From the NCBI GenBank assembly GCA_946481205.1, contig CAMLNB010000042.1, positions 1 through 19,587 of the forward strand: DNA of 19,587 nt, in the 5' to 3' direction. A model generated the notes under the pieces. That model searched no databases, was not told the origin of the DNA, and saw only the letters and a list, made by a program, of their open reading frames with translations. Source of the DNA: an uncultured Kangiella sp. (GTDB lineage: Bacteria > Pseudomonadota > Gammaproteobacteria > Enterobacterales > DSM-103792). Shown here in pieces: positions 1 to 7,213 of the stretch. The translations under genes and the position numbers were made by a program. The number at the start of each line of letters is the position of its first letter. Within the stretch, counting starts at the first letter, position 1.

Positions 1-137
1 ATCTGATGCAGAAACGCGTCTACGGCCAAAGCCACTGGCTGACTTTCAGCAAATTCATGCTGATTGGCGTGATGTATCTGACCTTGCTGTCGCTGGTGAT
101 CGCGGTCGATATTGTGGTGGGGATTTTGCAGTTGTAA
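1..137 (+). CDS. C-terminal end of a multi-pass membrane protein (partial)
   Basis: The window opens inside a + strand gene that ends with TAA at 135-137. The readable frame starts at base 3 and gives 44 residues. A short basic stretch (QKRVYGQSHW) is followed by a long hydrophobic segment rich in V, I and L that runs to the end (VIAVDIVVGILQL), so the protein ends with one or two membrane helices. The RVYGQ...L pattern before the last helix reminds me of the small DUF3667/DUF983-type membrane proteins, but that is a weak recognition and the function is unknown. It is followed at once by a perfect hairpin terminator. Confidence 0.55.
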   Translation, partial: LMQKRVYGQSHWLTFSKFMLIGVMYLTLLSLVIAVDIVVGILQL

Positions 138-143
138 GTTTAC

Positions 144-178
144 GCAAAAGAAAAAGGGGCATTCCCTTTTTCTTTTGC
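144..178. terminator. Bidirectional hairpin terminator
   Basis: A perfect 15-bp inverted repeat (GCAAAAGAAAAAGGG against CCCTTTTTCTTTTGC) surrounds a 5-base loop at 159-163. The arms carry runs of A on the left and T on the right, so either strand gives a stem ending in a U-rich stretch. It lies between two convergent genes (stop at 137 on +, stop at 191 on -) and probably ends both. Confidence 0.85.
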
Positions 179-190
179 ATCAGCCATACG

Positions 191-415
191 TCAACGATCA
201 TTCCCTGCTACATTGGCCGGCGCGATTTTATCTTCCGCACGTTTTCGGGGTGGATTGACCCAGATAACATCAACGCCACGCTGACGTGCCGCAGCATTCA
301 CCAAGCCGACTTTCTCACTATCTATACGTACAGTAGCCTTTTTTGTTGCCATTGCGCTGCAGCCAACTCCCCCGACCAACATGGCAACCATTACCAAAAT
401 CGCGATACCACGCAT
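191..415 (-). CDS. Small putative lipoprotein, 74 aa, unknown function
   Basis: The protein begins with a short positive N-terminus and a hydrophobic stretch (AILVMVAMLVGG) ending in VGC at Cys19, which looks like a lipoprotein signal, although the lipobox (GVGC) lacks the usual Leu at -3. The mature part of about 55 residues is charged and contains RGVDVIWVNPP, with a basic patch (RKR) after it. A good ribosome binding site (AAGGAG, about nine bases before the ATG) supports this start. It is separated from the cupin gene upstream by 137 bp and ends against a terminator shared with the convergent gene. I do not recognise the family. An envelope-anchored small protein is the best inference. 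Confidence 0.6.
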   Translation of the reverse strand: MRGIAILVMVAMLVGGVGCSAMATKKATVRIDSEKVGLVNAAARQRGVDVIWVNPPRKRAEDKIAPANVAGNDR

Positions 416-508
416 GACTGCTATCTCCTTGCTGTTGAGACGCCGATAAGCATCTTGAGAAACAGACTAGCGATGTCGATGCTTGTTGCGAGGTTTACTT
501 TTACACAC

Positions 509-543
509 CCCCGCTGTGCAGAATTTACACAGTCACTGTGGGG
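509..543. other. Nested inverted repeats in intergenic DNA
   Basis: The spacer between the cupin stop and the small lipoprotein gene holds CTGTG (514-518) facing CACAG (528-532), flanked by CCCC (509-512) and GGGG (540-543). It also holds a perfect 11-base palindrome ACAGTCACTGT at 529-539. This could be a weak terminator for the cupin unit or an operator for the lipoprotein gene. There is no T-rich tail, so the role is open. Confidence 0.3.
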
Positions 544-552
544 ATTAGGTAG

Positions 553-924
553 TCAGCCCTGCCGCGGCTCAAAAATCACATAGTACTTGTGTGCGGACGC
601 CAGCACCTCCCAAGTTCCCTTAAAACCGGCTGGAATAACAAACGCCTCGCCTGCCTTGATTTCGGTTATTGCGCCAGTCTCGTCCGTAATCCGGACTAGG
701 CCACGGGTCAGATAGCAGAACTCGTGTTCGCTGTAGTTTACGGTCCAGCAGCCGGGTTCGCCGGTCCATTCGCCGCTGTGGAACTGGCCGCTGGCATCGC
801 TGTAGTGGTTGGCAACGGTTTGCTGTGGCTGGCCAGCCAACACTTTCTCAACTGCTGGCGAAAACGCCTCGATGGGCGATTTGAGGCCAGTGAACATCAA
901 CACCGATTTGCGGGGTTCGGACAT
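553..924 (-). CDS. Cupin domain protein (DUF861 / Cupin_3 type), 123 aa
   Basis: A single small beta-barrel protein. The core GEWTGEPGCW...EHEFCYLTRGLVRITDE...IKAGEAFVIPAGFKGTWEV matches the DUF861 cupin pattern: a Glu/His metal-ligand region, a turn with GEAFVIPAGF, then a Trp-Glu strand. This group includes ureidoglycine aminohydrolase-like and many uncharacterised proteins, so the substrate cannot be assigned. I start it at the ATG at 924 (MSEPRKSV), preceded by GAGG five bases upstream. A TTG at 948 would add eight residues and cover that site, so I reject it. It begins 32 bp after the exporter stop and is probably the last gene of that unit. Cytoplasmic; no signal peptide. Confidence 0.85.
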   Translation of the reverse strand: MSEPRKSVLMFTGLKSPIEAFSPAVEKVLAGQPQQTVANHYSDASGQFHSGEWTGEPGCWTVNYSEHEFCYLTRGLVRITDETGAITEIKAGEAFVIPAGFKGTWEVLASAHKYYVIFEPRQG

Positions 925-956
925 AACCACCTCTGGAGGAATACACAAACAAGCCG

Positions 957-2207
957 CTAGGCAGCTTCACCGCGCCGGATCCGCTCGCGCCGGGTCGGCA
1001 GAGCAAACACCGACGACAACAGCAATCCAATCACCAAGGAAATGCCGGCCAATATCATTTGAAACAGGATATCGAGGCCGGCCACCACATTTTGCTCCAG
1101 CAGCGCGTGCAAGCTGCGAAAGCCCATGCTGCCCGGCACCAGCAGAATGATGCCCGGAACGAGCATGATCGAGTTCGGCCGATCGAAAATGAAGCGGAAC
1201 AGGTGCGACACGCCGCCAATCACAAAGGCGCCAAAGAACGCGCCGGCAACCGGACCCAAGACACTGCTGCCGTAGCGCGCACTGGAATAGGCAATCATGC
1301 CTGCTAGGACCACCCAAATACCATCGCGCAAACGGGCCTGAAACAGAATGATGAACCCGACGCCAGCCAGCAACACGGCCAGCCACTCAGTCCAGGCCGG
1401 CAAGAGCTTCGGCGCGCTGTAGACGGAACTACTGAACAATTGCCCGCCGATCTGATCACCCACGGCAACACCGAAGGCCATCAGCACAAACAAAATGGCG
1501 GCACCGGACAAGCGCGCGGTTCCCGATACCAGATTCTGCGTCGCCAACTCGGCCAAACCGACAGTGATCATCAAGCCCGGTAATAGCACAATCACACCGG
1601 AGACCAGCGTGATGAATGCGGAAGTGTGGCCGAGCGCTTGGGCAAGACCATGAGAAGCAAGCGCCGCCAGCGCCGCTGCAATGGTCGGGAACATATAGGT
1701 CAAAATCAGACTGCGCGCGGTCCAGATTGCCAGCGCACCAACCAATAAACCGATCAGCAGCGATGACAGCATTTCTGCCCAGTCACCACCAAATACGCGA
1801 GCAACGCCGGAAGATACCAAGCCAAAACTCAGAATCACCGCCAGCGCACCCCAGCGTGGTGGTGCTGACGTGATACTAGCCAACTCTTTCGCCGCAGCCG
1901 GCACATCAAGCTCATCGTGCGACACCCGCTCTGCAATATCGTGCGAGCGCGTCAGTTTTTCCAGATTGATGTCACCTGGCGTTACCCGGATCACGAATGT
2001 CGAGTTGCGATCCGGTTCAAACAGCGACAAGGTGATCATGGTCGGCAAGGAAAAACATTCCAGGCCAAAACCCAGTTTCTTCGCGACATCGTTGATCACC
2101 CGCTCCAACTCATACGCAGGCGTGCCATAAGTATGAAGCGCTTTGGCCAAGCGCAGAACAAAACCGGTTGGGGTATCAGCAGAAGGCCAGCGGGATTCAT
2201 CAATCAT
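957..2207 (-). CDS. ThrE-family threonine/serine exporter, fused two-domain form, 416 aa
   Basis: The N-terminal 115 residues are soluble and carry the pattern of the ThrE N-terminal domain (PF06738-like), including LHTYGTPAYELERVI near residue 30 and FSLPTMITLSL. Residues from about 120 on form some ten hydrophobic segments in two sets of five: the first belongs to PF06738 and the second (from about residue 270, AWTEWLAVLLAGVGF onward) is the PF12821-type half, containing the typical LVPGIILLVPG. Corynebacterium glutamicum ThrE has this fused architecture and exports threonine and serine; other bacteria split the halves into two genes. Substrate in this organism is inferred only. No strong ribosome binding site is seen before the ATG, which lies 18 bp after the DUF486 gene, so translation may be coupled. 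Confidence 0.85.
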   Translation of the reverse strand: MIDESRWPSADTPTGFVLRLAKALHTYGTPAYELERVINDVAKKLGFGLECFSLPTMITLSLFEPDRNSTFVIRVTPGDINLEKLTRSHDIAERVSHDELDVPAAAKELASITSAPPRWGALAVILSFGLVSSGVARVFGGDWAEMLSSLLIGLLVGALAIWTARSLILTYMFPTIAAALAALASHGLAQALGHTSAFITLVSGVIVLLPGLMITVGLAELATQNLVSGTARLSGAAILFVLMAFGVAVGDQIGGQLFSSSVYSAPKLLPAWTEWLAVLLAGVGFIILFQARLRDGIWVVLAGMIAYSSARYGSSVLGPVAGAFFGAFVIGGVSHLFRFIFDRPNSIMLVPGIILLVPGSMGFRSLHALLEQNVVAGLDILFQMILAGISLVIGLLLSSVFALPTRRERIRRGEAA

Positions 2208-2225
2208 CGACAGAGGTATCCCAAT

Positions 2226-2567
2226 TCAAGCCCGAAAAATAAAGTACACCGCGCCCAGCAAGCACAACGCCGCCCACACATAATCCCATTTGAACGGCTC
2301 GTGCATATAGAACAGTGCGAACGGCACAAATACACTCAGGGTGATCACTTCCTGCAAAATCTTCAGTTGGCCGAGATTCATTTCGGTGTAGCCAATCCGG
2401 TTGGCCGGCACTTGCAGCAAGTATTCGAACAGGGCAATGCCCCAGCTCAGCAAGGCGGCTACGTACCACGGCTTGGCATTGAGATTCTTGAGGTGGGCAT
2501 ACCAAGCAAAGGTCATGAATACGTTCGAGCCAATCAAGAGCAGCGTGGTTTGCAAGAAAACCGGCAT
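2226..2567 (-). CDS. DUF486 (DMT-superfamily-like) small membrane protein, 113 aa
   Basis: Four hydrophobic segments fill this short protein. Motifs typical of DUF486 are visible: NVFMTFAWYAHLK near residue 15, SWGIALFEYLLQVPANRIGY around 40-60, LKILQEVITLSVF around 70, and a final helix ending in YFIFRA. The family is of unknown function and is placed with drug/metabolite transporter superfamily folds. I start it at the ATG at 2567, which has GAGG six bases upstream and gives the usual family length. The open frame extends 60 codons further upstream into the terminator and promoter region and that extension is not protein-like. It is the first gene of a unit with the ThrE-type exporter and the cupin. 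Confidence 0.85.
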   Translation of the reverse strand: MPVFLQTTLLLIGSNVFMTFAWYAHLKNLNAKPWYVAALLSWGIALFEYLLQVPANRIGYTEMNLGQLKILQEVITLSVFVPFALFYMHEPFKWDYVWAALCLLGAVYFIFRA

Positions 2568-2613
2568 GACAACCTCAAGACAAGACAGGGAGAGAAACCG
2601 CAACGCTGCGGCG

Positions 2614-2642
2614 ATTAAAGCCGAGCAGGATCGGAAAAGCAA
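2614..2642 (-). promoter_or_regulatory. Putative sigma70 promoter for the DUF486-thrE-cupin unit
   Basis: On the minus strand TTGCTT (2642-2637) is followed by exactly 17 bases and TTTAAT (2619-2614), five of six matches to the -10 consensus. The expected start of transcription near 2607 gives a leader of about 40 bases before the DUF486 ATG. It lies just downstream of the rluB terminator, which fits a new transcription unit. Confidence 0.45.
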
Positions 2643-2656
2643 ACCGTCAGCAGTAA

Positions 2657-2686
2657 AACAAAAGGCGCCACCAGGCGCCTTTTGTT
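2657..2686 (-). terminator. Rho-independent terminator of the rluB unit
   Basis: A perfect 13-bp stem (AACAAAAGGCGCC against GGCGCCTTTTGTT) closes a 4-base loop at 2670-2673. Read on the minus strand, the GC-rich core is followed by TTTTGTTTTA. It lies about 100 bases after the rluB stop and before the promoter of the next unit. Confidence 0.85.
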
Positions 2687-2789
2687 GACTCACAATGCTC
2701 CGGCATCCGCGCAAAGCCGCAAAACAGTCGCGATGCGCCAGTATCACTAGCTACACCGCCACCAGCCCCATCTCTGCGAGCGACGACAC

Positions 2790-4604
2790 TTATCCGCGCT
2801 TGCCTTTGCCACCACTGGGGCGACTGCCAGCGCGACTCGAACCACCGCGCGCTGGTGAGGCTGAACGGCTGCCACTGCGACCCGTAGTCGGTGCCTTGGC
2901 CGGCTTGCCGGCGCTGCCGCGCGCAGGTTTGGCTGCAGCCGAGCGGCTCGCCGGTTTGGCGGCACTACCCGTGCGGCTACTGCTACTGCGAGCGGCCGTT
3001 GTGCGCGCACCGGCGCCGCTACGACTGCCACTCGCACTACGACTATCGCTGCCGCGAGCGCTACGCTCGGTGCCGGCACGACTACGCGACGAGCGTTCCC
3101 CGGTCGCACGTTCGCCGCGCTCAGCACTGGCGAATTTGCCGGCCGGCTTGGCCGACGAGCGAGTCCCCGGTTTGGCCGCGGCACGCCGACGCGGTGCTTC
3201 GTCATCACCAGCGTGGCTGGGCCGCGCAGCGACGCGCGTACTACGGCGCGGTGCCATTTCATCGCCATCGCGTTCCGGGCGGGCACGACTGGGCGCCGTC
3301 CGCGCACTGGTTCGTGTCGCCGAGCGCGCTTCACTGCTACGAGTCCCAGCAGCGCGACCGGCACCGGTGGCAGCAGAAGGACTACGACTCGTCGAGGCGC
3401 TACGCTCGGTCGAAGTACCGCGAGCCGTTACGGTACGACGGCCCGCCGCAGCGCTGCGAGTCCGGGTCGGCGCAGCGTCTTCGCCGCTCGTGCGACCACG
3501 CTTGCTACCCGCCTCGCTGGCTTCGCGTTTCTTCGCTGCCGCTTTGTCTTCGGCAATACGACGCAGCTCGCTTTCGCGCAGCGTACGCTTGCCGGACAGG
3601 CGGCGATTGCGACCGCTGAACTCAACGCCAGCCGATTCCGCAGCGCGGCGACGGCGCAACAATTCCGCGGCGCGCTCAACGCGATCCAGCGGCAGATCAT
3701 CATCTTTGCTGCCGATCACTTTTGGCTTGCGCGTCGATGCGCGCGGCGCAACGGTGTCTTCATCATCAAAATCGTCATCGCGGTCCGCGGCCGGGCCACG
3801 GCCGGTCATCGGTTCGCTGCGGCGGGTGTGCTGGTATTCACGGCGGCGCTCAGCGCGCGGAGCCTGTGGCTCGATGCCCACCGCTTCACACAGACGATTG
3901 GTTTCATCCAGGGTCAGCAAGCGGTTCATGCCTTGCTTGAGCAAAGGATCAAGCGAGACTGGGCCGTAGCGAACACGGATCAAGCGCGACACCACCAGAT
4001 CCATCGACTCGAACATCCGGCGCACTTCGCGGGTCCGGCCTTCCGACAGCGTGACGTGATACCAGCGGTTGCTGCCGCCACCGCCACGCGACTCAATGCT
4101 GTTGAATTTGGCCAGACCATCCTCCAGCACGACGCCCTCAAGCAAGGCTTTGCGTTGGGCCGGTTTCAGTTCACCGAGAATGCGCACTGCGTATTCACGT
4201 TCGACTTCGTGCGAAGGGTGCATCAGGCGGTTCGCCACTTCACCGTCATTGGTGAACAGCAGCAAACCGGAGGTATTCAAATCGAGCCGGCCGATCGCCA
4301 CCCAGCGGCTGCCTCGCATCGGCGGCAGACGATCAAAAACAGTCGGACGACCTTCCGGATCTTTGCGCGTGGTCACCTCGCCTTCCGGCTTGTGATACAT
4401 CAGCACCTTGCGATTGACCAAGGACTCCGGCACCAGCTTGAGTCGGCGACCATCAAGTTTGACTTCGTCTTTTGGTTCAACCCGGGTGCCGAGCAGCGCC
4501 GGATAGCCATTGACCATCAGGCGGCCATCTTCAATCCACTGTTCGATTTCACGACGGGAACCCAGGCCAGCACGGGCCAGAACTTTTTGCAGCTTTTCGC
4601 TCAT
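2790..4604 (-). CDS. rluB: RluB-type 23S rRNA pseudouridine synthase with long low-complexity tail, 604 aa
   Basis: Residues 1-60 form an S4 RNA-binding domain (KVLARAGLGSRREIE...GRLMVNG). Residues 65-245 are the RsuA/RluB/E/F catalytic domain with the active motif GRLDLNTSGLLLFTNDG, catalytic Asp108, and the later SEGRTREVRRMFE. RluB makes pseudouridine at position 2605 of E. coli 23S rRNA. Its place next to scpB supports RluB rather than RsuA or RluE. From about residue 250 the protein continues for some 350 residues: an acidic patch (DDDFDDED, about 276-283), a charged helix-like part (300-365), then a long Ser/Arg/Ala/Gly/Thr/Lys-rich disordered tail. E. coli RluB is about 290 residues. 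A site resembling AAGGAA about six bases before the ATG supports the start. Confidence 0.92.
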   Translation of the reverse strand: MSEKLQKVLARAGLGSRREIEQWIEDGRLMVNGYPALLGTRVEPKDEVKLDGRRLKLVPESLVNRKVLMYHKPEGEVTTRKDPEGRPTVFDRLPPMRGSRWVAIGRLDLNTSGLLLFTNDGEVANRLMHPSHEVEREYAVRILGELKPAQRKALLEGVVLEDGLAKFNSIESRGGGGSNRWYHVTLSEGRTREVRRMFESMDLVVSRLIRVRYGPVSLDPLLKQGMNRLLTLDETNRLCEAVGIEPQAPRAERRREYQHTRRSEPMTGRGPAADRDDDFDDEDTVAPRASTRKPKVIGSKDDDLPLDRVERAAELLRRRRAAESAGVEFSGRNRRLSGKRTLRESELRRIAEDKAAAKKREASEAGSKRGRTSGEDAAPTRTRSAAAGRRTVTARGTSTERSASTSRSPSAATGAGRAAGTRSSEARSATRTSARTAPSRARPERDGDEMAPRRSTRVAARPSHAGDDEAPRRRAAAKPGTRSSAKPAGKFASAERGERATGERSSRSRAGTERSARGSDSRSASGSRSGAGARTTAARSSSSRTGSAAKPASRSAAAKPARGSAGKPAKAPTTGRSGSRSASPARGGSSRAGSRPSGGKGKRG

Positions 4605-4622
4605 GGCGATTTCCTTCTTTCT

Positions 4623-4637
4623 GCGTGCGATGCACGC
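4623..4637. other. Small hairpin in the rluB leader
   Basis: A 6-bp stem GCGTGC/GCACGC with a 3-base loop sits just upstream of the rluB ribosome binding site on the minus strand. It could influence translation of rluB. Nothing beyond the inverted repeat supports a function. Confidence 0.25.
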
Positions 4638-4694
4638 CTTTCACGGGACGATCCGTCTGCTCACGCAGAGGGAGTTGGCTACTTGTAAAACAGT

Positions 4695-4711
4695 GGGTTT
4701 CGTATAAACCC
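4695..4711 (-). terminator. Possible weak hairpin after the secreted-protein gene
   Basis: GGGTTT (4695-4700) and AAACCC (4706-4711) form a 6-bp stem with a 5-base loop. On the minus strand it is followed by ACTGTTTTAC, a weak T-rich tail. It lies between the stop at 4806 and rluB at 4604, so it may attenuate transcription into rluB rather than stop it. Confidence 0.25.
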
Positions 4712-4805
4712 GTATGACGGATCAAACGCAGCGGATCCGCCGATTGGTTGAGCATGAGTCGGAGGTTCCGCTATGCTTGAACCACTCCAGCGCTGCTACA
4801 GTCTC

Positions 4806-5483
4806 TCAATCTGCAACTGAACGCCCGGCGCACTCCGCATACCACTTGCCATTTAACTTCCGCAGCTTGCCGACGGCTTTCACCAGCTGATAACCATGCT
4901 CTGTCGTAGCATGGTGCTCACATTGAAGCACTGCAGAATCAGAGCTTTCCCAAAGAACGCCATTTACCCCCCAAGACTGCGGCTCAATGGCCACTTCCTG
5001 CCAAGGCATTCCGTTCCTAATCCGAAACACCCAGACTCCATTGGGACTGAATGACGCCTCTACGTCTGAATTGAATGCGGCGAGTCGAATACCATCTGGT
5101 GACCGACAAGGAACACCGTAGAAGCCATATCGCTTGCCGGAACTCAAGTTTAAGACCTGAGCGCCCATACCTTCGTAAAACTGCATATGTAAGATAGCGA
5201 CCTGCAGATCTGGATAATAGGCCATCAAACTGGACAGCTGGGCTTGGTCACCGATCTCATCCGAATTTTGGTCCGTTATCGTTACGACACCACCGCTCAC
5301 CAACTTGAAATACAGTTTGTCACCATCACGCCATACATGGTCACCAAACTGCTCCAACAACTTCTTCTCGGTAAATCGGGCATCATTAAATTCCGCTAAC
5401 TGACCTGCGCAACTTTCGGCAAGCACAAGCGACGGCACCAAAGCCGCGGCCAACAACAAACCTGCCTGAGCTAAAACTCGCAT
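4806..5483 (-). CDS. Secreted/periplasmic protein of unknown function, 225 aa
   Basis: The N-terminus is a clear Sec signal peptide with a probable cut after Ala22 (LVLA-ES). The mature part of about 200 residues is rich in aromatic and polar residues with beta-like strands and four cysteines (25, 126, 188, 218), enough for two disulfides. Segments such as RSPDGIRLAAFNSDVEASFSPNGVWVF look like blades of a beta-propeller or a related beta-sheet fold, but I do not recognise a family. The ATG lies only five bases after the scpB stop with no evident Shine-Dalgarno, suggesting translational coupling. By eye its bases are less GC-rich and its codon use plainer than scpB or rluB. scpB and rluB are normally neighbours, so this looks like a later insertion. 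Confidence 0.75.
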   Translation of the reverse strand: MRVLAQAGLLLAAALVPSLVLAESCAGQLAEFNDARFTEKKLLEQFGDHVWRDGDKLYFKLVSGGVVTITDQNSDEIGDQAQLSSLMAYYPDLQVAILHMQFYEGMGAQVLNLSSGKRYGFYGVPCRSPDGIRLAAFNSDVEASFSPNGVWVFRIRNGMPWQEVAIEPQSWGVNGVLWESSDSAVLQCEHHATTEHGYQLVKAVGKLRKLNGKWYAECAGRSVAD

Positions 5484-5488
5484 TTAAC

Positions 5489-6250
5489 TTAATGCACCGA
5501 CGGACTCGGCGGCACGTCTTCCGGTTCCGGAATACCGGCCTCTTCCATCGCCGCGCTAATCGCCTGCTCCTGCTCCATTCGCGCCACGGCCTTTTCGACT
5601 TCGGCGTCTTGCACCACTTCGGCTTTGACGGTTTGCCGGGCTTCTTCGAAGTTCAGCTCGACGTTCAGGCTGTCGAAGTCTTTCAGTTCGGCCAGTGACG
5701 GCAGCTGGTCCAGACTCTTTAAATTAAAGTAGTCGAGAAATTGCCGGGTGGTGGCATACAGCGCCGGACGACCCGGCACATCGCGATGACCAACAACGCG
5801 GATCCAGTCGCGTTCCATCAGTGTCTTGATGGTTTGGGTATTGACGGTAACACCACGGATTTCTTCGATCTCGGCGCGGGTGATCGGTTGTTTGTAGGCG
5901 ATCAAAGCCATCGTTTCCAGTGTGGCCCGGGTGTATTTCTGTGGCTTCTCATCCCACAACCGAGCTAGGTATTGCGCCAAGTCCTGCTTGGCGGTGAAAC
6001 GATAACCCGAGGCGATCTCTTTCAGTTCAACGCCGCGGGTCTGGCATTCGGCGCGGATGCGATCCAGCGCTTTCAAAATATCGGTCGGGCTCGGCCGCTC
6101 GTGTTCATCGAACAGCGAGGACAGTTCATCCAAACCGAGCGGGCGGCCAGCGACCATCAGCGCGGCTTCAAGAATCTGCGCCAAGCGCTCCTCTGCCGGC
6201 GGGAACACTTCGACCGGCAACACTTCATTGATTTCGACTTCGTTACTCAT
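5489..6250 (-). CDS. scpB: Segregation and condensation protein B (ScpB)
   Basis: A 253-residue protein of the ScpB family. The two winged-helix domains span about 20-175, including LEAALMVAGRPLGLDEL, YRFTAKQDLAQYLARL, and the strongly conserved LETMALIAYKQPITRAEIEEIRGV followed by GRPALYATT. The C-terminal 70 residues are acidic and variable. ScpB dimers bind the ScpA kleisin and, with SMC, form the condensin-like complex that organises and separates the chromosome. The site AAGGCGGA before the ATG supports this start. It follows scpA after a 70-bp spacer that contains a decayed copy of the scpA 3' end, and is followed after five bases by a secreted-protein gene. Confidence 0.95.
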   Translation of the reverse strand: MSNEVEINEVLPVEVFPPAEERLAQILEAALMVAGRPLGLDELSSLFDEHERPSPTDILKALDRIRAECQTRGVELKEIASGYRFTAKQDLAQYLARLWDEKPQKYTRATLETMALIAYKQPITRAEIEEIRGVTVNTQTIKTLMERDWIRVVGHRDVPGRPALYATTRQFLDYFNLKSLDQLPSLAELKDFDSLNVELNFEEARQTVKAEVVQDAEVEKAVARMEQEQAISAAMEEAGIPEPEDVPPSPSVH

Positions 6251-6320
6251 GAGATTTCCGCCTTGACGTGATTAGCGCCAAACAACTGGGATCGAACGGC
6301 CAAGATTACAGCCGGTTCGA
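6247..6320 (-). repeat. Degenerate duplicate of the scpA 3' end in the scpA-scpB spacer
   Basis: Read on the minus strand, the spacer encodes SQLFGANHVKAEIS followed by a stop. That stop overlaps the scpB start as ATGA. The true scpA C-terminus, 74 bases upstream, reads SELFGPIHVRAKIQ followed by a stop. About 27 of 39 aligned bases match, and the stop codons align. The copy lies in a different frame from scpA, so it is not translated as part of ScpA. It looks like the remnant of a 74-bp tandem duplication. Confidence 0.6.
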
Positions 6321-7169
6321 TCACTGGATTTTTGCCCTGACGTGAATGGGCCCAAACAATTCCGACTGGATGATTTCCACCAGCGACTCGCGTGACAATT
6401 CCATAATGGCCAGGAACGTCACCACCACGCCCATGCGACCTTCTTCCGGCGTGAACAGCGCTTGGAAGTCGGTGAAGTGCACTTGCGACAGTTTTTCCAG
6501 CACGGCACTCATCCGCTCGCGCACCGACAGCGGCTCCATGGTCACTTGGTGCGACTGGGTCAGCTCGACCCGTTTCATGACATCGCGCAACGCGACCAGA
6601 ATCTCTTTCAGATCAACATCCGGTACCGGTTTGACCAAATCCAGATTCGGCAGATCGGTGCTGGCAACCCAGACGTCGCGACCGATACGCGGAATGCTGT
6701 CCAGATCTTCGGCGGCTTTCTTGAAACGCTCGTATTCCTGCAGACGACGCACCAGCTCGGCGCGAGGATCTTCTTCTTCGCCTTCTTCGGTGGCCGGTCG
6801 CGGCAACAGCATGCGCGATTTGATTTCGGCCAGCACGGCCGCCATCACCAGATAATCCGCCGCCAGCTCCAGATTGAATGCCTTGATCATCTCGACATAA
6901 TCCATGTACTGGCGGGTGATCTCCAGCATCGGAATATCGAGAATGTCGAGGTTCTGCCGGCGGATGAGGTACAGCAGCAAATCCAGCGGGCCTTCGAAGG
7001 CCTCCAGAAATACCTGCAGCGCATCCGGCGGGATGTACAGATCTTTTGGCATCGCCGTCAGCGGCTGACCGTGGATCAGTGCAAACGGCAACTCTTCCTG
7101 CGCACCTTGCGCCGGCGCCCCGTCAACAGGGGCTACGACCGGTTGTTGTTCTTCGCCTGTAGTCATCAT
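6321..7169 (-). CDS. scpA: Segregation and condensation protein A (ScpA, kleisin)
   Basis: A 282-residue ScpA. The N-terminal SMC-binding part shows FEGPLDLLLYLIRRQNLDILDIPMLEITRQYMDY around residues 54-90, the hallmark of the family, then YLVMAAVLAEIKSRMLLP. The middle is acidic (EEGEEEDPRAEL). The C-terminal winged helix (VVTFLAIMELSRESLVEIIQSELFG) contacts the SMC head. ScpA bridges the SMC dimer and recruits ScpB. Two adjacent ATG codons (7169 and 7166) begin the frame; only a weak GAG lies upstream. The gene starts 44 bp after trpS, consistent with a trpS-scpA-scpB operon. Confidence 0.95.
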   Translation of the reverse strand: MMTTGEEQQPVVAPVDGAPAQGAQEELPFALIHGQPLTAMPKDLYIPPDALQVFLEAFEGPLDLLLYLIRRQNLDILDIPMLEITRQYMDYVEMIKAFNLELAADYLVMAAVLAEIKSRMLLPRPATEEGEEEDPRAELVRRLQEYERFKKAAEDLDSIPRIGRDVWVASTDLPNLDLVKPVPDVDLKEILVALRDVMKRVELTQSHQVTMEPLSVRERMSAVLEKLSQVHFTDFQALFTPEEGRMGVVVTFLAIMELSRESLVEIIQSELFGPIHVRAKIQ

Positions 7170-7213
7170 CTATCTCGTGTGATGGCGAATCCCGTCAGGG
7201 AAAACCCTTTGCA

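Noticed and set aside
2568..2747. 60-residue N-terminal extension of the DUF486 protein
   Set aside because: It would be encoded by the rluB terminator and the promoter region; the ATG at 2567 has a ribosome binding site and gives family length.
2695..3969. Long Arg/Ala/Leu-rich open frame on the + strand
   Set aside because: It lies antisense to the rluB tail; its openness follows from the biased codons of that tail. It has no domain and begins inside a terminator region.
3213..4688. 491-codon open frame on the + strand
   Set aside because: Antisense to the catalytic and tail parts of rluB, which has clear family motifs. No protein-like motif or ribosome binding site.
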